Shown: piece after piece, positions 21,346 to 31,829 of the stretch
Layout: each line of letters begins with the position of its first letter
Numbering within the stretch: the stretch's first letter is position 1
Made by a program: the position numbers and the translations under genes
The notes under the pieces: model-generated
What the model saw: only the letters and a program-made list of their open reading frames with translations
Databases searched by the model: none
Told to the model about the DNA's origin: nothing
NCBI RefSeq assembly: GCF_040115645.1
Contig: NC_089549.1
Location: forward strand, 5,425,779-5,489,778
Length of the DNA stretch: 64,000 nt
Direction: 5' to 3'
Source: Euwallacea fornicatus
Lineage: Eukaryota; Arthropoda; Insecta; Coleoptera; Curculionidae

Positions 21346-22419
21346 CCACGTGATATAGAAAACACCCCGTAAAAATGGTTTTATTTAAATCATTTTTGCT
21401 ATGCATATTTGTATATGGGAACACAAAAAATGATTAAATTTTCAGCTATATTTATCAATGTATTTATAAGTTATCAGGAATTTTACTCTTTTACTATATA
21501 AAATTCAATAAAAAATCGACAATATGACTGCAAAATATCATTTATTGGTGTATACCGTGCATAAAAAGTGCTTTTAGATTAATCAAATATGTCTAGACGC
21601 AGAATGCAACGAAATTATCAACAACTGAGCGAGTTTGAGAAAGGTCGAATAGTTGATGTACATAAGGCTGGTCAGTCATTTGGGGAAATCGTCACTAGAT
21701 TGAACTGTAGTGTAAACACTATGGTGAGATGTAGTCAGGCATGGTTCCAAGAAGAGCAAACAGTCAGAAGAAAAGGTACTGGATGATCCCGAATAACTAC
21801 AAAACGTCCAAATCGCCGCCTTCGAATTGTGCCCCTAAGAGATAGGTTTGTCTTGTCGAGGATGCTGCTGGATGAATGGTTTGGTGAGTATGGAAGGATC
21901 ATTGGGTTTCGAACCATTTATTGTCGGTTAAAAAGTTTTGGATTGATTTCGTACCATCCCCATCTTATGTTATCCCTTACCTTAAATAATTGTCAAAATT
22001 AATTACGTTGGTACAGAGAATGGATACACTAGATTCTGGAATGAGATAATATCGTGTTTAGTAACGAATCCATATTCTGTTTGAGCATACATGATGATCA
22101 GATAAAAACAAGAAGCAGAAGCGATACTCAGTTTACAATACAGAAACATGTCCATTAGACTATTGGGGTAATAATTTGGGGTGCTATTGCATATAGTAGC
22201 AGGTCACCATTACTTTTCATTAGAGGCAATATGACAACCCAACGATTCATCTGTAATGTACCCACTCATATCGAATGGAAACAACCAGACATAATTACAG
22301 AACAATTAGGACGTCACTATGTTAGTACAACAAATTCATAATTAACGAGGCCAAAGGTCTAAATCCATTTCACTGTAATTAAATAGGTTAAAGGTCTAAA
22401 TCTACCCTTAACGATATCT

Positions 22420-24641
22420 TTTTTTTTTTTTTTTATAGAGGGAAACCTTCATAGGTACCCGGTCTGTTGGACTGTCGACCGGGTTATGTGGGATTCACCC
22501 CCCGCAAGGGGAGGTGCCTACCCACTAAAACCCTCCTCTCTTCACCCTGGGTCCCCCCCGGAACCGCCGCTAGGCATTACTTCAGGGGGGGGGGTATTTC
22601 AATTAGCTACCCCACTCCTCCAAGAGGCGGGGCAGCCAAATTCCTCCTCCTTTCCTCCTCCTTGACTTTCCAAAGGGCCCTCCTGAACACATCACACCTT
22701 CCTGACCCTGTTCTATGTCCCTTCTTCCCACAATTTATACACCTCTCCTCCGCCTTACAATTACGGCTTCCATGTCCCTCCTCCCCGCACGCGAAGCAAC
22801 ACTTCGTCCTGTCCACTCCCGTGCAGTCTCTTGCCAAATGGTCCAGTCCCCAACACCTAAAGCACCTTCCTATCTCTATCCTCTTTTCCATCCTACACCT
22901 ACAAACTCCAATCCTGATATATGGCTCTTCCAACAGTTTTTTTCCCAAATCTTCTCCCAGCGTAACCGTTACCGCCTGTGTGTCTCCCCAGTTTTTCCTC
23001 ATATTTCCCACCGTTATTTCTCCCTCACTTGCCTCAGGTATCCTGTCATTTATCGCCTCCATCACCTCTTCTCTTGTTGTCGCCGCATCCATACCCCTCA
23101 CATGCAACACCATTCTCCCTGTACCTGGTCCTACCAGTCTCACTCTGGCACTTGTCCTCCCCTGCATCGTCAACTTGAGAATTTTTGCACTCTCCTTCGC
23201 CTGTCCCATCATCATTAATAGATCTCCGTCTTTAGTCGTCCGTAAACCTTGTATATCACCACATTCCTCGCAGTCATCCAACATCTTCTTGACCCCCTTC
23301 ACCATATCTATTACTTTCCCACCTTCATCTTTCTCCACTATCAGTGCATATGTCTCCCTTCTTTTCTTTTGAGTCCCCATATTAACCATTTTTCTTGTGT
23401 ATATTTTAATTTCTGTTTCTGTCCCATAAAAAATTCCCTCAACCATTATTCTAAATCTTCTTATCTCCATTCCTTCCACTTCATGCAATATAAACTTTTT
23501 GTCCTTCTCTTTTTCAGTCTCCGCTCGTAGTTCCACCATTCTGTCAAATAGATCTTCCTCTCTTCCGTCAAATTGTAATTTTATTATTTTCTGATTATTT
23601 TCTGGCTTCACCTCATCTTTTGTTTTGATTTTTTGTGTCTGTTCAACCACCCCAAACTTTTCTTTTATCTTACTCAATACCGGAAATCGTCCACAATACT
23701 CCCCTTGAATTCCACCATCCATTTTAATATCTTTAGGCCCCACTATCACTATCTTCGTCCCTTCCTCCTCTGAGACCACCGGATTCCCTACTTTAAAACA
23801 TGTCTTTTCATAACTTTCCTCGCTCCATTTTTTGTCTACCAGTTCCAAGTACTCCTCAAAGTTTTTAGCCCTTTCCATTCTTATTTCCCCTGTTTGAATA
23901 GCTATTTCTTTTCCTTTACTTTTTTGTTTGTCCGTTTGTGTTTCTGTGTCAATGAATATTTTTTCTACTTTTTCAAATCTGTTTTCATTTAGAAATTCCT
24001 TAATGATATTTTGATTTATGTTACTTACTTGTCTTTCTAGTTTACCGGTTAATTCCTTAATTTCCTTTTTTGTGTTGTTTTCTATGTGTTTTCTCAAATT
24101 TCCAACCATTCCTGTAATCGCTCTAATGGCCTCCGTCAGAATAAAAACTTCGGGGCTTTCCCTCCTTTTATACAGCGTGTCCCTACCTTCTTCCTCCTCC
24201 CTTTTCCTTTTCCTATCATCCTCACTCCTGGTTCTCCTACTTCCTTCCTGTATCCTTCTTTTAACCCTATCCACTACAGTTTCTAACCTCCCTCTTTTCG
24301 CTCTCACCGATTTTCCCTCTGTCTCATCCCAGACCAGATCGATGGAGTGCCTCCTCTCCCCCATTCCTTCCTCTAAACACGTTAAGTGGGTCTGCCCCCC
24401 CCCAGAATCCATGGGGCCTGCGCCGGCCACCGGGGCTTGCACCCGGTCGGAACCGGCGGCGGGACTATCACCCGCCTGGGGTACTTTGTTTTTCAACACA
24501 CTCATTGTACCTCATTTTTGTGTCTCTCTTAGTCGGTCTCCCCCTCCCCCGTCCCCCCAGCAAGAATCTTGCCGAGGAGACCGAGGAGAAGGAGACGTGA
24601 AGCCCCCCCACCACGACAAGGTGGAGACACCGCGGGGGGGA
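22420..24641 (-). mobile_element. R1-like non-LTR element lacking ORF2
   Basis: Flanked by an exact 15 bp duplication CCCTTAACGATATCT (22405-22419 and 24642-24656). The T-run starting at 22420 is the poly(A) tail, and the 5' end (GGTCCCCCCCGCGG on minus) is at 24641. It carries a full-length ORF1, then passes directly into the 3' UTR. That UTR resembles the copy at 13876 (CCTACCCACTAAAA; CATTACTTCAGG). The endonuclease/reverse-transcriptase ORF2 is absent, with the deletion junction near 22588-22610. Confidence 0.9.
22607..24505 (-). CDS. R1-like ORF1 (Gag-like) protein, 632 residues
   Basis: Nucleic-acid-binding Gag-like protein that would form the ribonucleoprotein particle of the element. 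The start at 24505 lies about 135 bp from the element 5' end. Residues 1-110 are acidic/basic and low in complexity; the middle (about 120-470) is lysine/glutamate-rich and likely helical. The C-terminal region carries three zinc knuckles in tandem: CFRCWGLDHLARDC, CFACGEEGHGSRNC and CINCGKKGHRTGSGRC. The order and spacing fit R1-clade ORF1. The frame has no stop, unusual among the neighbouring dead elements. The final residues (LAAPPLGGVG) probably come from sequence joined by the internal deletion, so the natural C-terminus is uncertain. Confidence 0.9.
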   Translation of the reverse strand: MSVLKNKVPQAGDSPAAGSDRVQAPVAGAGPMDSGGGQTHLTCLEEGMGERRHSIDLVWDETEGKSVRAKRGRLETVVDRVKRRIQEGSRRTRSEDDRKRKREEEEGRDTLYKRRESPEVFILTEAIRAITGMVGNLRKHIENNTKKEIKELTGKLERQVSNINQNIIKEFLNENRFEKVEKIFIDTETQTDKQKSKGKEIAIQTGEIRMERAKNFEEYLELVDKKWSEESYEKTCFKVGNPVVSEEEGTKIVIVGPKDIKMDGGIQGEYCGRFPVLSKIKEKFGVVEQTQKIKTKDEVKPENNQKIIKLQFDGREEDLFDRMVELRAETEKEKDKKFILHEVEGMEIRRFRIMVEGIFYGTETEIKIYTRKMVNMGTQKKRRETYALIVEKDEGGKVIDMVKGVKKMLDDCEECGDIQGLRTTKDGDLLMMMGQAKESAKILKLTMQGRTSARVRLVGPGTGRMVLHVRGMDAATTREEVMEAINDRIPEASEGEITVGNMRKNWGDTQAVTVTLGEDLGKKLLEEPYIRIGVCRCRMEKRIEIGRCFRCWGLDHLARDCTGVDRTKCCFACGEEGHGSRNCKAEERCINCGKKGHRTGSGRCDVFRRALWKVKEEERRRNLAAPPLGGVG

Positions 24642-25399
24642 CCCTTAACGATATCTAGAGATACGAAATAATATATAAGAACCCAAACGCAAGAGTTCAA
24701 AAAAGAATTCGAGAAAAGCAGTTAAGAAAGAAGCAACTAAGAAACGAAAATCGACTTTGTTCGTGCTAACAGAAATTTACAATCTGTGTTCGTAATCTTG
24801 TACCTTCGAGTTTGTTAAATAAAGGTGTTTTACTGAATTCGCGTTTAGTTTCCACCCTGTCACACTACACATCCAAGAAGTTCTGGAACTTCATTTCGTG
24901 TCTTATCTAGAAACTCTTGTTAATCTAGTTTTCCAGCAAAACAATGCACGACCACGTGTGGTTAGAGTGACAATGGATTTCTTTTAACAAAATACAATCA
25001 ATTTGCTACCTTGGTCACCTCGATCTCTAGATCTCTCACCGATTGAAGATATATGAGATATTGTAGATAGAATATTGTATAATTCAGTTCATCTCTCACA
25101 AACCCTAGCGGCGCTATGTCATGCTGTCTAGTTAGCTGGGAATGAACTTCCCCTAGAGGATGTCAGTCACTTCATTAAAGTCATACATAGACGTGTATTG
25201 GAGTGTATAAGACACGGCGGTGGAGAAATGATCCATTTCTGTTTTATTTTTAACAATTAAATTTGTTCAATTTTTTAATGAAGTATTCGTTTTAGCGTAA
25301 GCAACATACATATCAAAAATTATTTAAATACATCCGTTTTTATGGAGTGTTACGCAGTATACATGCAATAGCTAGCAAAAGTATTGATACACCTTAAAA

Positions 25400-26378
25400 G
25401 TTGTTAAACAAAATGAAAGAACATTATGCTCAGTATATTGTAACTTTATCTAATTAATTTTGGTATAAACGGCAATAAGTATCAAGTAATAATAATTTTT
25501 TATACTAAATAATATTGTTTATAAGTGATACTGTCATGACAGGGCTTCCTGAGTTCCTGCCTAACAGTAGTGAATGCCTCACTTGGCACCCATGGAGAAA
25601 TCCAAATACGCTAGCAGGGTTTCTTATTTGATCGAAGGATCAGACGGGCTATTGTCATGAGATAATAGGGATCCGAAGGTTCAAGAGGGTACAGAAACTC
25701 TGTTACACGTACGACACTAAATTTTATCACAGACTAGTTGAAATACAGGATTGATTGGGGATTAAACTATTAATTATAACGCTCGTGTACAGATTTCTAT
25801 TGCGACGAGATGCGTTAGAAGTTGGTAAAATAATTTATTCTAACCGTAAAATCGGGAGAGGAGAGAAGTTGCTGTTTTACGCGACGAGATAAGAAACAGT
25901 TCTGATTTTGCTCTAAGAGGGGTGGTGCTCTTTCCCGAAAAATGCAGGTCCCAGTGTCTGGTTGTTTTCCACGATTTCGTGGAAAAATCACCATCTTGCT
26001 GCTTCGACGCCGTTGCCTTATCGCTAACATCCTCTGGATCTTGGGTCACTTGCGCGGGTTCGTAAGAGACATCCCATCTTAATTTACTGCGGCCCTTTAT
26101 CTGTTTTACGATTCCTAGTTCATAAATCAGGAGGGAAGTAAATCAGATAAGTGATACTTAACACGGTACCATGGTTGGGCACCTAATGGTAGATTGAGGT
26201 TTAAGTTTTGGTGTCTTTCCATTTCTATTTATTGCCCAGATATTAGGGCATTGCGTGAGAGCGAAGTTTTTATGTTGGAATTTCTCCAAAAACTACTGCA
26301 AAATGTTTGTCAATATATCATAAAATTAGGCCGCAAATATATTCATATAGAATGCAATTAATTAGAAATAATATATAT
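25400..26378. other. no gene recognised
   Basis: Mixed sequence. A moderately GC-rich block (25810-26060) has overlapping short frames without known motifs, and the segment around 25540-25700 looks repeat-derived but has no visible partner here. Confidence 0.35.
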
Positions 26379-28252
26379 ACAGGGTTATTCACGCTATACG
26401 GCACGAAATATTGTGGCTAAAATACGAGGCTTTCAAAAGGTTTCACTTTTGGGCTATATGGGGATCTATTATGGCTATTTTTTTAAATTATTTTAATATT
26501 ATACAGGGTGTCCGAAAAGCTCTAAAAGTATCAAAGTTGTGTTTTTTTAAACGGAACCCTCTGTATATTATTGCATTTTTGGATTCTCCGATAAAAATAA
26601 ATGTCTATTTTAATAAGGTTTACTATACCTAAAACTTAAGGTTTTTTAAATAATTTGAATTTTATCAAAATTTGACCTAATTTTCATGTTTTAAACACTT
26701 AAGAAGTATTTAAGTTATGCAAGTGTAATTTACAGTGCAGTGTAACAATAGATCATATTTTATATCCCAATCATGATAAATTTGCCATTTTATACAGGGT
26801 GTGCAAAAATTAAAACTAATGAAATAAGAACTTTAAGTGACTATAACTTGATTAATTTGATTACAATGCTATATTTTTTAACTTACCAGAGTATGTAATT
26901 TTTAATTACCTATTGAATGGTATTAGGGTGTTCATCACTAAGTCTTCGCGTTTTTACAGAATACGCTAAATCATTGTTCTTTGCGCCATTTGGTGTTATT
27001 TAGTTCAAAGTTCTAAATCACATATCAACTATAACATAAAACAGAAAAAAAATATTCATAATAAATGTTCGAAATGTCTACCGTCCATTTCTAGGCATTT
27101 AAAAATTCTGTTTTTAAAACTACTAACTCTGGAAAGCATTGGCGGAGTAACAGTTTCAAACGCATCTGTTATACCTGTTTTCATATCCTGTGAAGTTGTC
27201 GGAGGCGTATTGTAGACAATTCCTTTTATGTATTCCCACAAAAAGAAATCTAGTGGAGTTAAGTCCGGTGATCTGGGGGGCCAATTTTGATATCCATTTA
27301 TTCCAATCCACCTTTTTCTAAAGTTGGCATTTAAAAATTGTCGAACCTCGCGATGATAATGAGGCGGAGCTCCATCCAATTGAAACCACATAGTGGTTCT
27401 AATAGATAAAGGGACTTTTTCTAATAATACTGGAAATTGGTGTAAAAGGAAATTTAGAAACATCATCCCATTTAAAGGTCCTTCAAAAAAATACGGTCCA
27501 ATTAAATATGGGCCCAGTATTCCACCCCACACATTAACGGACCATCTATTCTGATTTCTCATGACTCTGTATTCATGATGATTCAAATCAGAATAGTAAT
27601 GAAAGTTTGGAAGAATTGGAATTTTTAACTAAATAACACCAAATGGCGCAAAGAACAATGATTTAGCGTATTCTGTAAAAACGCGAAGACTTAGTGATGA
27701 ACACCCTAATACCATTCAATAGGTAATTAAAAATTACATACTCTGGTAAGTTAAAAAATATAGCATTGTAATCAAATTAATCAAGTTATAGTCACTTAAA
27801 GTTCTTATTTCATTAGTTTTAATTTTTGCACACCCTGTATAAAATGGCAAGTTTATCATGATTGGGATATAAAATATGATCTATTGTTACACTGCACTGT
27901 AAATTACACTTGCATAACTTAAATACTTCTTAAGTGTTTAAAACATGAAAATTAGGTCAAATTTTGATAAAATTCAAATTATTTAAAAAACCTTAAGTTT
28001 TAGGTATAGTAAACCTTATTAAAACACACATTTATTTTTATCGGAGAATCCAAAAATGCAATAATATACAGAGGGTTCCGTTTAAAAAACACAATTTTGA
28101 TACTTTTAGAGCTTTTCGGACACCCTGTATAATATAAAAATAATTTTAAAAAATAGCCATAATAGATCCCCATATAGCCCAAAAGTGAAACCTTTTGAAA
28201 GCCTCGTATTTTAGCCACAATATTCCGTGCCGTATAGCGTGAATAACCCTAT
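26379..28252 (-). mobile_element. giant palindromic transposon, 625 bp arms
   Basis: Arms 26381-27005 and 27627-28250 are near-identical inverted copies; corresponding positions add to 54631-54632 throughout, so there is at most one net indel. The spacer of about 621 bp (27006-27626) holds the C-terminal half of a minus-strand transposase. Within each arm the word TACAGGG occurs at the outer end (TACAGGGTTATTC), after about 122 bp (TACAGGGTGTCCG) and after about 412 bp (TACAGGGTGTGCA). Open frames at 26411 and 28000 are mirror images caused by the arms and are not genes. Confidence 0.92.
27056..27626 (-). pseudogene. DD41D-like transposase C-terminal half
   Basis: Minus-strand frame with SVNVWGGILGPYLIGPYFF, MWFQLDGAPPHYHREV (second catalytic D) and NWPPRSPDLTPLDFFLWE (third catalytic D, 41 residues later). 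It ends in the FEHLL terminus at 27056. The first catalytic D and the whole N-terminal DNA-binding region are absent because the right arm of the palindrome starts at 27627. What remains is uninterrupted, suggesting a fairly young rearrangement. Confidence 0.88.
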
Positions 28253-28259
28253 ATATATA

Positions 28260-29863
28260 TACAGGGTGTTTCCTAACTACGTGTAAAAAATTTAAAGGCG
28301 TAATCCTCGACTGATTTTGAGTCAAAAATGTCTAATAAACATATGTCCGCAAATGCCTCGTTTCCAAGATACAGGGTGTTGAGTGAAAGACGTTGAAAAA
28401 GGTTTTAAAGGTTTCTAAAGGTTTGGTGGTATTTACTAACTTGTTTATTGTTAGTTTTTTTTGCTACTTCCACTACTATAAACAAGATAGTCAGTGTTAT
28501 TTTGGTGTTTTACTCTCTAAAGTGAAAGAATTTAGTTCTGTGTCCCAAAAATCAGATTATACCTCAATTTTGAAAATTTTTCAAATGCCTAATTACACTA
28601 ATCAAGAAATGGCCAATATGGTTTTTGTTTACGGCCTTGCTGATGGAAAGTGTTTGGCAGAGAGGCGCATTTACATGGAAAGGTTTCCAAACCACCAAGC
28701 AAACAAACAACAAACCTTTAAAAACCACTTTCAACATCTTTGTGATACAGGATCTCTTATTAAAACTCCAGGAGGAGGAAAGCCAATAACATGTCGAACA
28801 CCAGAAGTGGAGGAAGAAATCTTAAGACGTATTGAAGAAAACCCCGGAACAAGTACTCGTAAAATAGCTGCCGTTGTAAATATTAGTCACAAAGTAGTGT
28901 GGATTGTTTTAAAAGAGCAACAACTTTACCCGTACCACATACAAAGAGTGCAAGCCTTGTTACTTCAAGATTATCCTCCACGTATTCAGTTTAGTCAATT
29001 GATCCTACAAAAAGTTGCATTAGATCCACAATTCCTTTCTCGTGTATTGTTCACAGATGAAGCGACGTTTTCCAGAAGTGCAATTATCAACTTCCACAAT
29101 AATCACATTTGGGCTGAAGAAAATCTTCATTCAATTGTGGACGAGCAGTTCCAACATCAATTTTCTCTAAATGTGTGGGCCGGTATAGTTGGAGATTATT
29201 TAATTGGACCCTACGTTTTGCCGCATCATCTTAATGGAGAAACATATTTAAATTTTTTGAAAAATACTTTATCAGTTTTACTGGAAGAAGTACCTATTGC
29301 ACAGAGGCTTCAAATGTGGTTTATGCATGACGGTGCGCGAGCACTTAAATGCAACTTTTCCAAATAAATGGATAGGCAGAAGTGTCCCAGAGCCTAATCA
29401 GTCGTGGCCAGCAAGGTCCCCGGTTTGTAATCCTCTGGACTTCTACTTTTGGGGTGATCTGAAGAGATTTGTCTATGCTGTCCCAATATACACTCTAGAT
29501 CAACTTCAGGAACGTATAATTACCGGATGTGAAACGATACGCAACACACCAGGAGTTTTCGAGACAGTGAGACAATCATTAACAAGAAGGATGGAAGCGT
29601 CCATTATGAGTAATGGTGATCATTTTCAGCAATTCTTATAATTAATCATTAAAGCATTCCCCCAAAAAATTGTCTTTTCTAAAATTCAAACACCCAAATT
29701 GAGTCATTTTGGAAATAAAATCTCTTTTTCTTGTCACATTTCAACACCCTGTATCTTGGAAACAATGCATTTGCGGACATATGTTTATTAGACATTTTTG
29801 ACTCAAAATCAGACGATGATTACGCCTTTAAATTTTTTACGCGTAGTTAGGAAACACCCTGTA
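28260..29863 (+). mobile_element. DD41D-like transposon, nearly complete
   Basis: Inverted ends of about 123 bp: 28260-28382 and 29741-29863 are symmetrical without net indel. The outer terminus reads TACAGGGTGTTTCCTAACTA. The inner edge of each end carries a second copy of the motif (TACAGGGTGTTGA at 28370 and its complement at 29753). About 1.6 kb, with a transposase on the plus strand. A single left-type end of the same family lies at 60511-60620. Confidence 0.88.
28585..29641 (+). pseudogene. DUF4817-type transposase, one small frameshifting deletion
   Basis: The likely start is the ATG at 28585 (MPNYTNQEMANMVFVYGLAD), opening a DUF4817-type HTH with RFPN pattern. A GGGKP linker and a second HTH follow (GTSTRKIAAVVNISHKVVWI). 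The catalytic domain shows LFTDEATF (first D), SLNVWAGIVGDYLIGPY and MWFMHDGA (second D). There a small deletion near 29336 removes several residues and shifts the frame. Coding resumes in the next frame to 29641 with WPARSPVCNPLDFYFW (third D kept in PLDF) and terminus FQQFL. About 350 residues in all, the expected length. Apart from this lesion it is well preserved. Confidence 0.9.
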
Positions 29864-30096
29864 TAATTCAGTAAAAAAATATATTATAGATTAGTTGCAT
29901 ACATGTTGCCGTTTAGAACAAAAATAATTAGATAATGTTAGAATATTCTGGTCATATTGCCATGTAAATTTCTTTAACAGCGTTACAGGTATATGAATCT
30001 TTTGCTGGCTACTGTAGGTACAGTCGCGAAAACAACTATTCATACATTATAGAAAATTACTTTATAATACAGTTTATAAAAGAACATCTTGCATAT

Positions 30097-31718
30097 ACAG
30101 TCAGTCACAAAAGTCTACATACACCTATAAATTTTACTATAACTCGTAAATGAAAAAGTTTATATTCTTCGTTTAATTATGTACTTATAGCATTTAATTC
30201 TCAATACAATATTATAACAATTAAATAAATATACAACCCTCATTGTTCGAAATATAATTAAAAACTAAAAATATATACTCCACAAAAGTCTACATACATT
30301 TGTATTTATTATCAATAATAATTAATATTTTTTGGCTAATATTTCGTGGGTCTACCATTAACATCAAGGACTGCTTTAAGACGTCTTGGCATTCAAAAGA
30401 CCAGGTTTTGCGTTACTTCTGGCGGTATTTCTGACCAGGATGTTTCTAACGCTGTCTTTAACGATTCTCTATTGCTAATATTGAATTTTCTTATTCTTCT
30501 CTCCAACTCATCCCACAGATGCTCGATAGGGTTCAAGTCTGGCGATTGAGGTGGTGAATTCAGTTGTTTTGGGACATTATATAAAATCCATTCTCGCACA
30601 ACTATAGCTGTATACTTGGGATCATTATCCTGTTGGAAAATCCATCGATCGCCAAGCCCCAGTTGTCTTACTGACGGAATCAAATTGCCTTGAAGTATAT
30701 TCAGATAATGTCTGTTGTTCATTGTGCCTTCAATAAAAATCAATGTTCCTACCCCTGCAGCCGCCATTGAGCCTCAAACCATTACGCTGCCCCCTCGATG
30801 TTTTATCGTTGGCACCAAATTTTTAGGGTTCAGTTCTTGACTCACTTTTCGCCACACTTTGCCCTTACTATCACATCTGAAAATATTGAACTTACTCTCA
30901 TCCGTAAATAAAACTGTTTCCTAAAAGTCTAAATCTTTGTTTAAATGTTCATTGGCGAACTCCAGTCTTTTCTTCCTATTTGCCTCGGATATGAATGGTT
31001 TTTTCTCGGAATTCTTCCATGATAGCCATGTGAATGTAATACTCGTCTCACCGTTTCACTATGCACGATTTTCCCGTTGGTACTTTCGATAGCTGCTGCG
31101 AGCTTTGAGGCACTTGGTTGGGGTTCTGAACTACTTTTTCGTATGAGCACTCGAATATCTCTTTTACTTAGTTTCTTTGGGCGTCCTGATCTTGCTTTAT
31201 TAAGAATAGTTCCCCGATTTTCATAGTTCTTAACTATGGTTTGGACAGTACTTCGAGGTAAACTTACGACAGTAGCTATTTCTCCGAAGGATTTTTTTCC
31301 ATTTCGCAATTTAACCACTAAACTTCGGATGGATGCTGAAATTTCTCGTCTCCCCATGATTTTAGTGTTAAGATGTTGGCACGTTCAATACAATATGGCT
31401 TTATTTGGATTTATTTCTGACACAAAATGCCCACTTTATGTTTATTTTAGTTCCGGCTAACTGATAAAGGTGCATAAGAAAGGGGAAAACAAACAATAAT
31501 TTCAAGCGTATGTAGACTTTAGTGGAGTAAACATTCTTTAATTTAATTATTATCTCGAATTGGAATGTTGGAACAATACTTTTTTTTGTTATGATAATAC
31601 ATTGTTGTAAAGTACTTTTCGTCCATAATTAAACAAAGAAGTTATACTTAATCATTTATTAGTTATAACCAATTATGGCGCTGTTGTAGACTTTTGTGAC
31701 TAACTGTATATATTTTTA
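30097..31718 (-). mobile_element. Tc1-type element with IR/DR ends
   Basis: Ends ACAGTCAGTCACAAAAGTCT (30097) and, inverted, ACAGTTAGTCACAAAAGTCT (31718). A second internal copy of the core motif lies inside each end (TCCACAAAAGTCTACATAC at 30281; inverted near 31505-31532). Two binding-site-like repeats per end is the IR/DR arrangement known from some Tc1-type elements. About 1.62 kb. Confidence 0.82.
30346..31357 (-). pseudogene. Tc1-type DD34E transposase with frameshift and stops
   Basis: Minus strand. The start at 31357 (MGRREISASIRSLVVKL) opens two HTH segments with ARSGRPKKLSKRD between them. A one-base frameshift near 30950 is followed by LFTDESKFNIFRCD (first D), with stops replacing codons in this stretch (a TAG near 30925 and a TGA for tryptophan near 30772). 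The rest reads FQQDNDPKYTA (second D) and SPDLNPIEHLWDELE (E). Length and motif order are otherwise normal. Confidence 0.87.
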
Positions 31719-31829
31719 TTAATCTATACTCAGTAGATTATATAAGCTCCTTAATACTAGCAAAACCTGCATTTATGTTATCACTTAACAAAAGAAATAT
31801 TACATATTTCGAAAAATGTTCAAATAATA

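Larger units (their letters stand above)
22320..24862. mobile_element. solo LTR (about 306 bp without insert), TSD CACTA
   Basis: Begins TGTTAGTACAAC at 22320 and ends CCACCCTGTCA at 24862. It is flanked by the 5 bp direct duplication CACTA (22315-22319 and 24863-24867). TG...CA ends, a 5 bp duplication and an AATAAA word near 24825 define a solo LTR. It interrupts the Tc1 transposase and is itself interrupted by the retroelement at 22420-24641. No internal retrovirus-like coding sequence remains, consistent with LTR-LTR recombination. Confidence 0.88.
21589..25240 (+). pseudogene. Tc1-type transposase, decayed and interrupted
   Basis: N-terminal part at 21589-21786: FEKGRIVDVHKAGQSFGEI, closely similar to the intact protein at 7067 (FERGRIVGIHEAG). 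A TGA follows at 21784. After several frame changes a VFSNES-like block is visible near 22059, with a GVIIWGAIAYSSRS-like stretch around 22165. After the LTR insertion the C-terminal part resumes near 24868: VFQQNNARPRV (second D changed to N) and WSPRSLDLSPIEDIWD near 25010. Multiple stops, frameshifts and loss of the second catalytic D show a long-dead copy. Confidence 0.8.
21348..25362 (+). mobile_element. Tc1-type element split by nested retroelements
   Basis: The left end (CACCCCGTAAAAATGG...TTATTTAAATCATTTTTG, 21363-21400) matches the reverse complement of the right end (25300-25357; ACTCCATAAAAACGG, ATTTAAATAATTTTTG, ATATGTATGTT). Between them lies a decayed transposase interrupted by a solo LTR at 22320-24862. 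Without the inserts it would be about 1.5 kb. Confidence 0.75.
25360..30020. mobile_element. possible Tc1-like end pair enclosing two later insertions
   Basis: At 25372-25400 lies GCTAGCAAAAGTATTGATAC and at about 29975-30008 the inverted counterpart (GTATATGAATCTTTTGCTGGC). These look like the two ends of a decayed Tc1-type element now enclosing the elements at 26379-28252 and 28260-29863. No transposase coding was recognised in 25400-26370. Confidence 0.35.

Noticed and set aside
22467..24671. Long plus-strand frames opposite the R1-like ORF1
   Set aside because: Proline/serine/leucine-rich antisense shadows of the minus-strand zinc-knuckle protein.
26411..28218. Mirror-image open frames at 26411-26632 and 28000-28218
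   Set aside because: Both come from the inverted arms of one palindromic transposon and contain no transposase motif.
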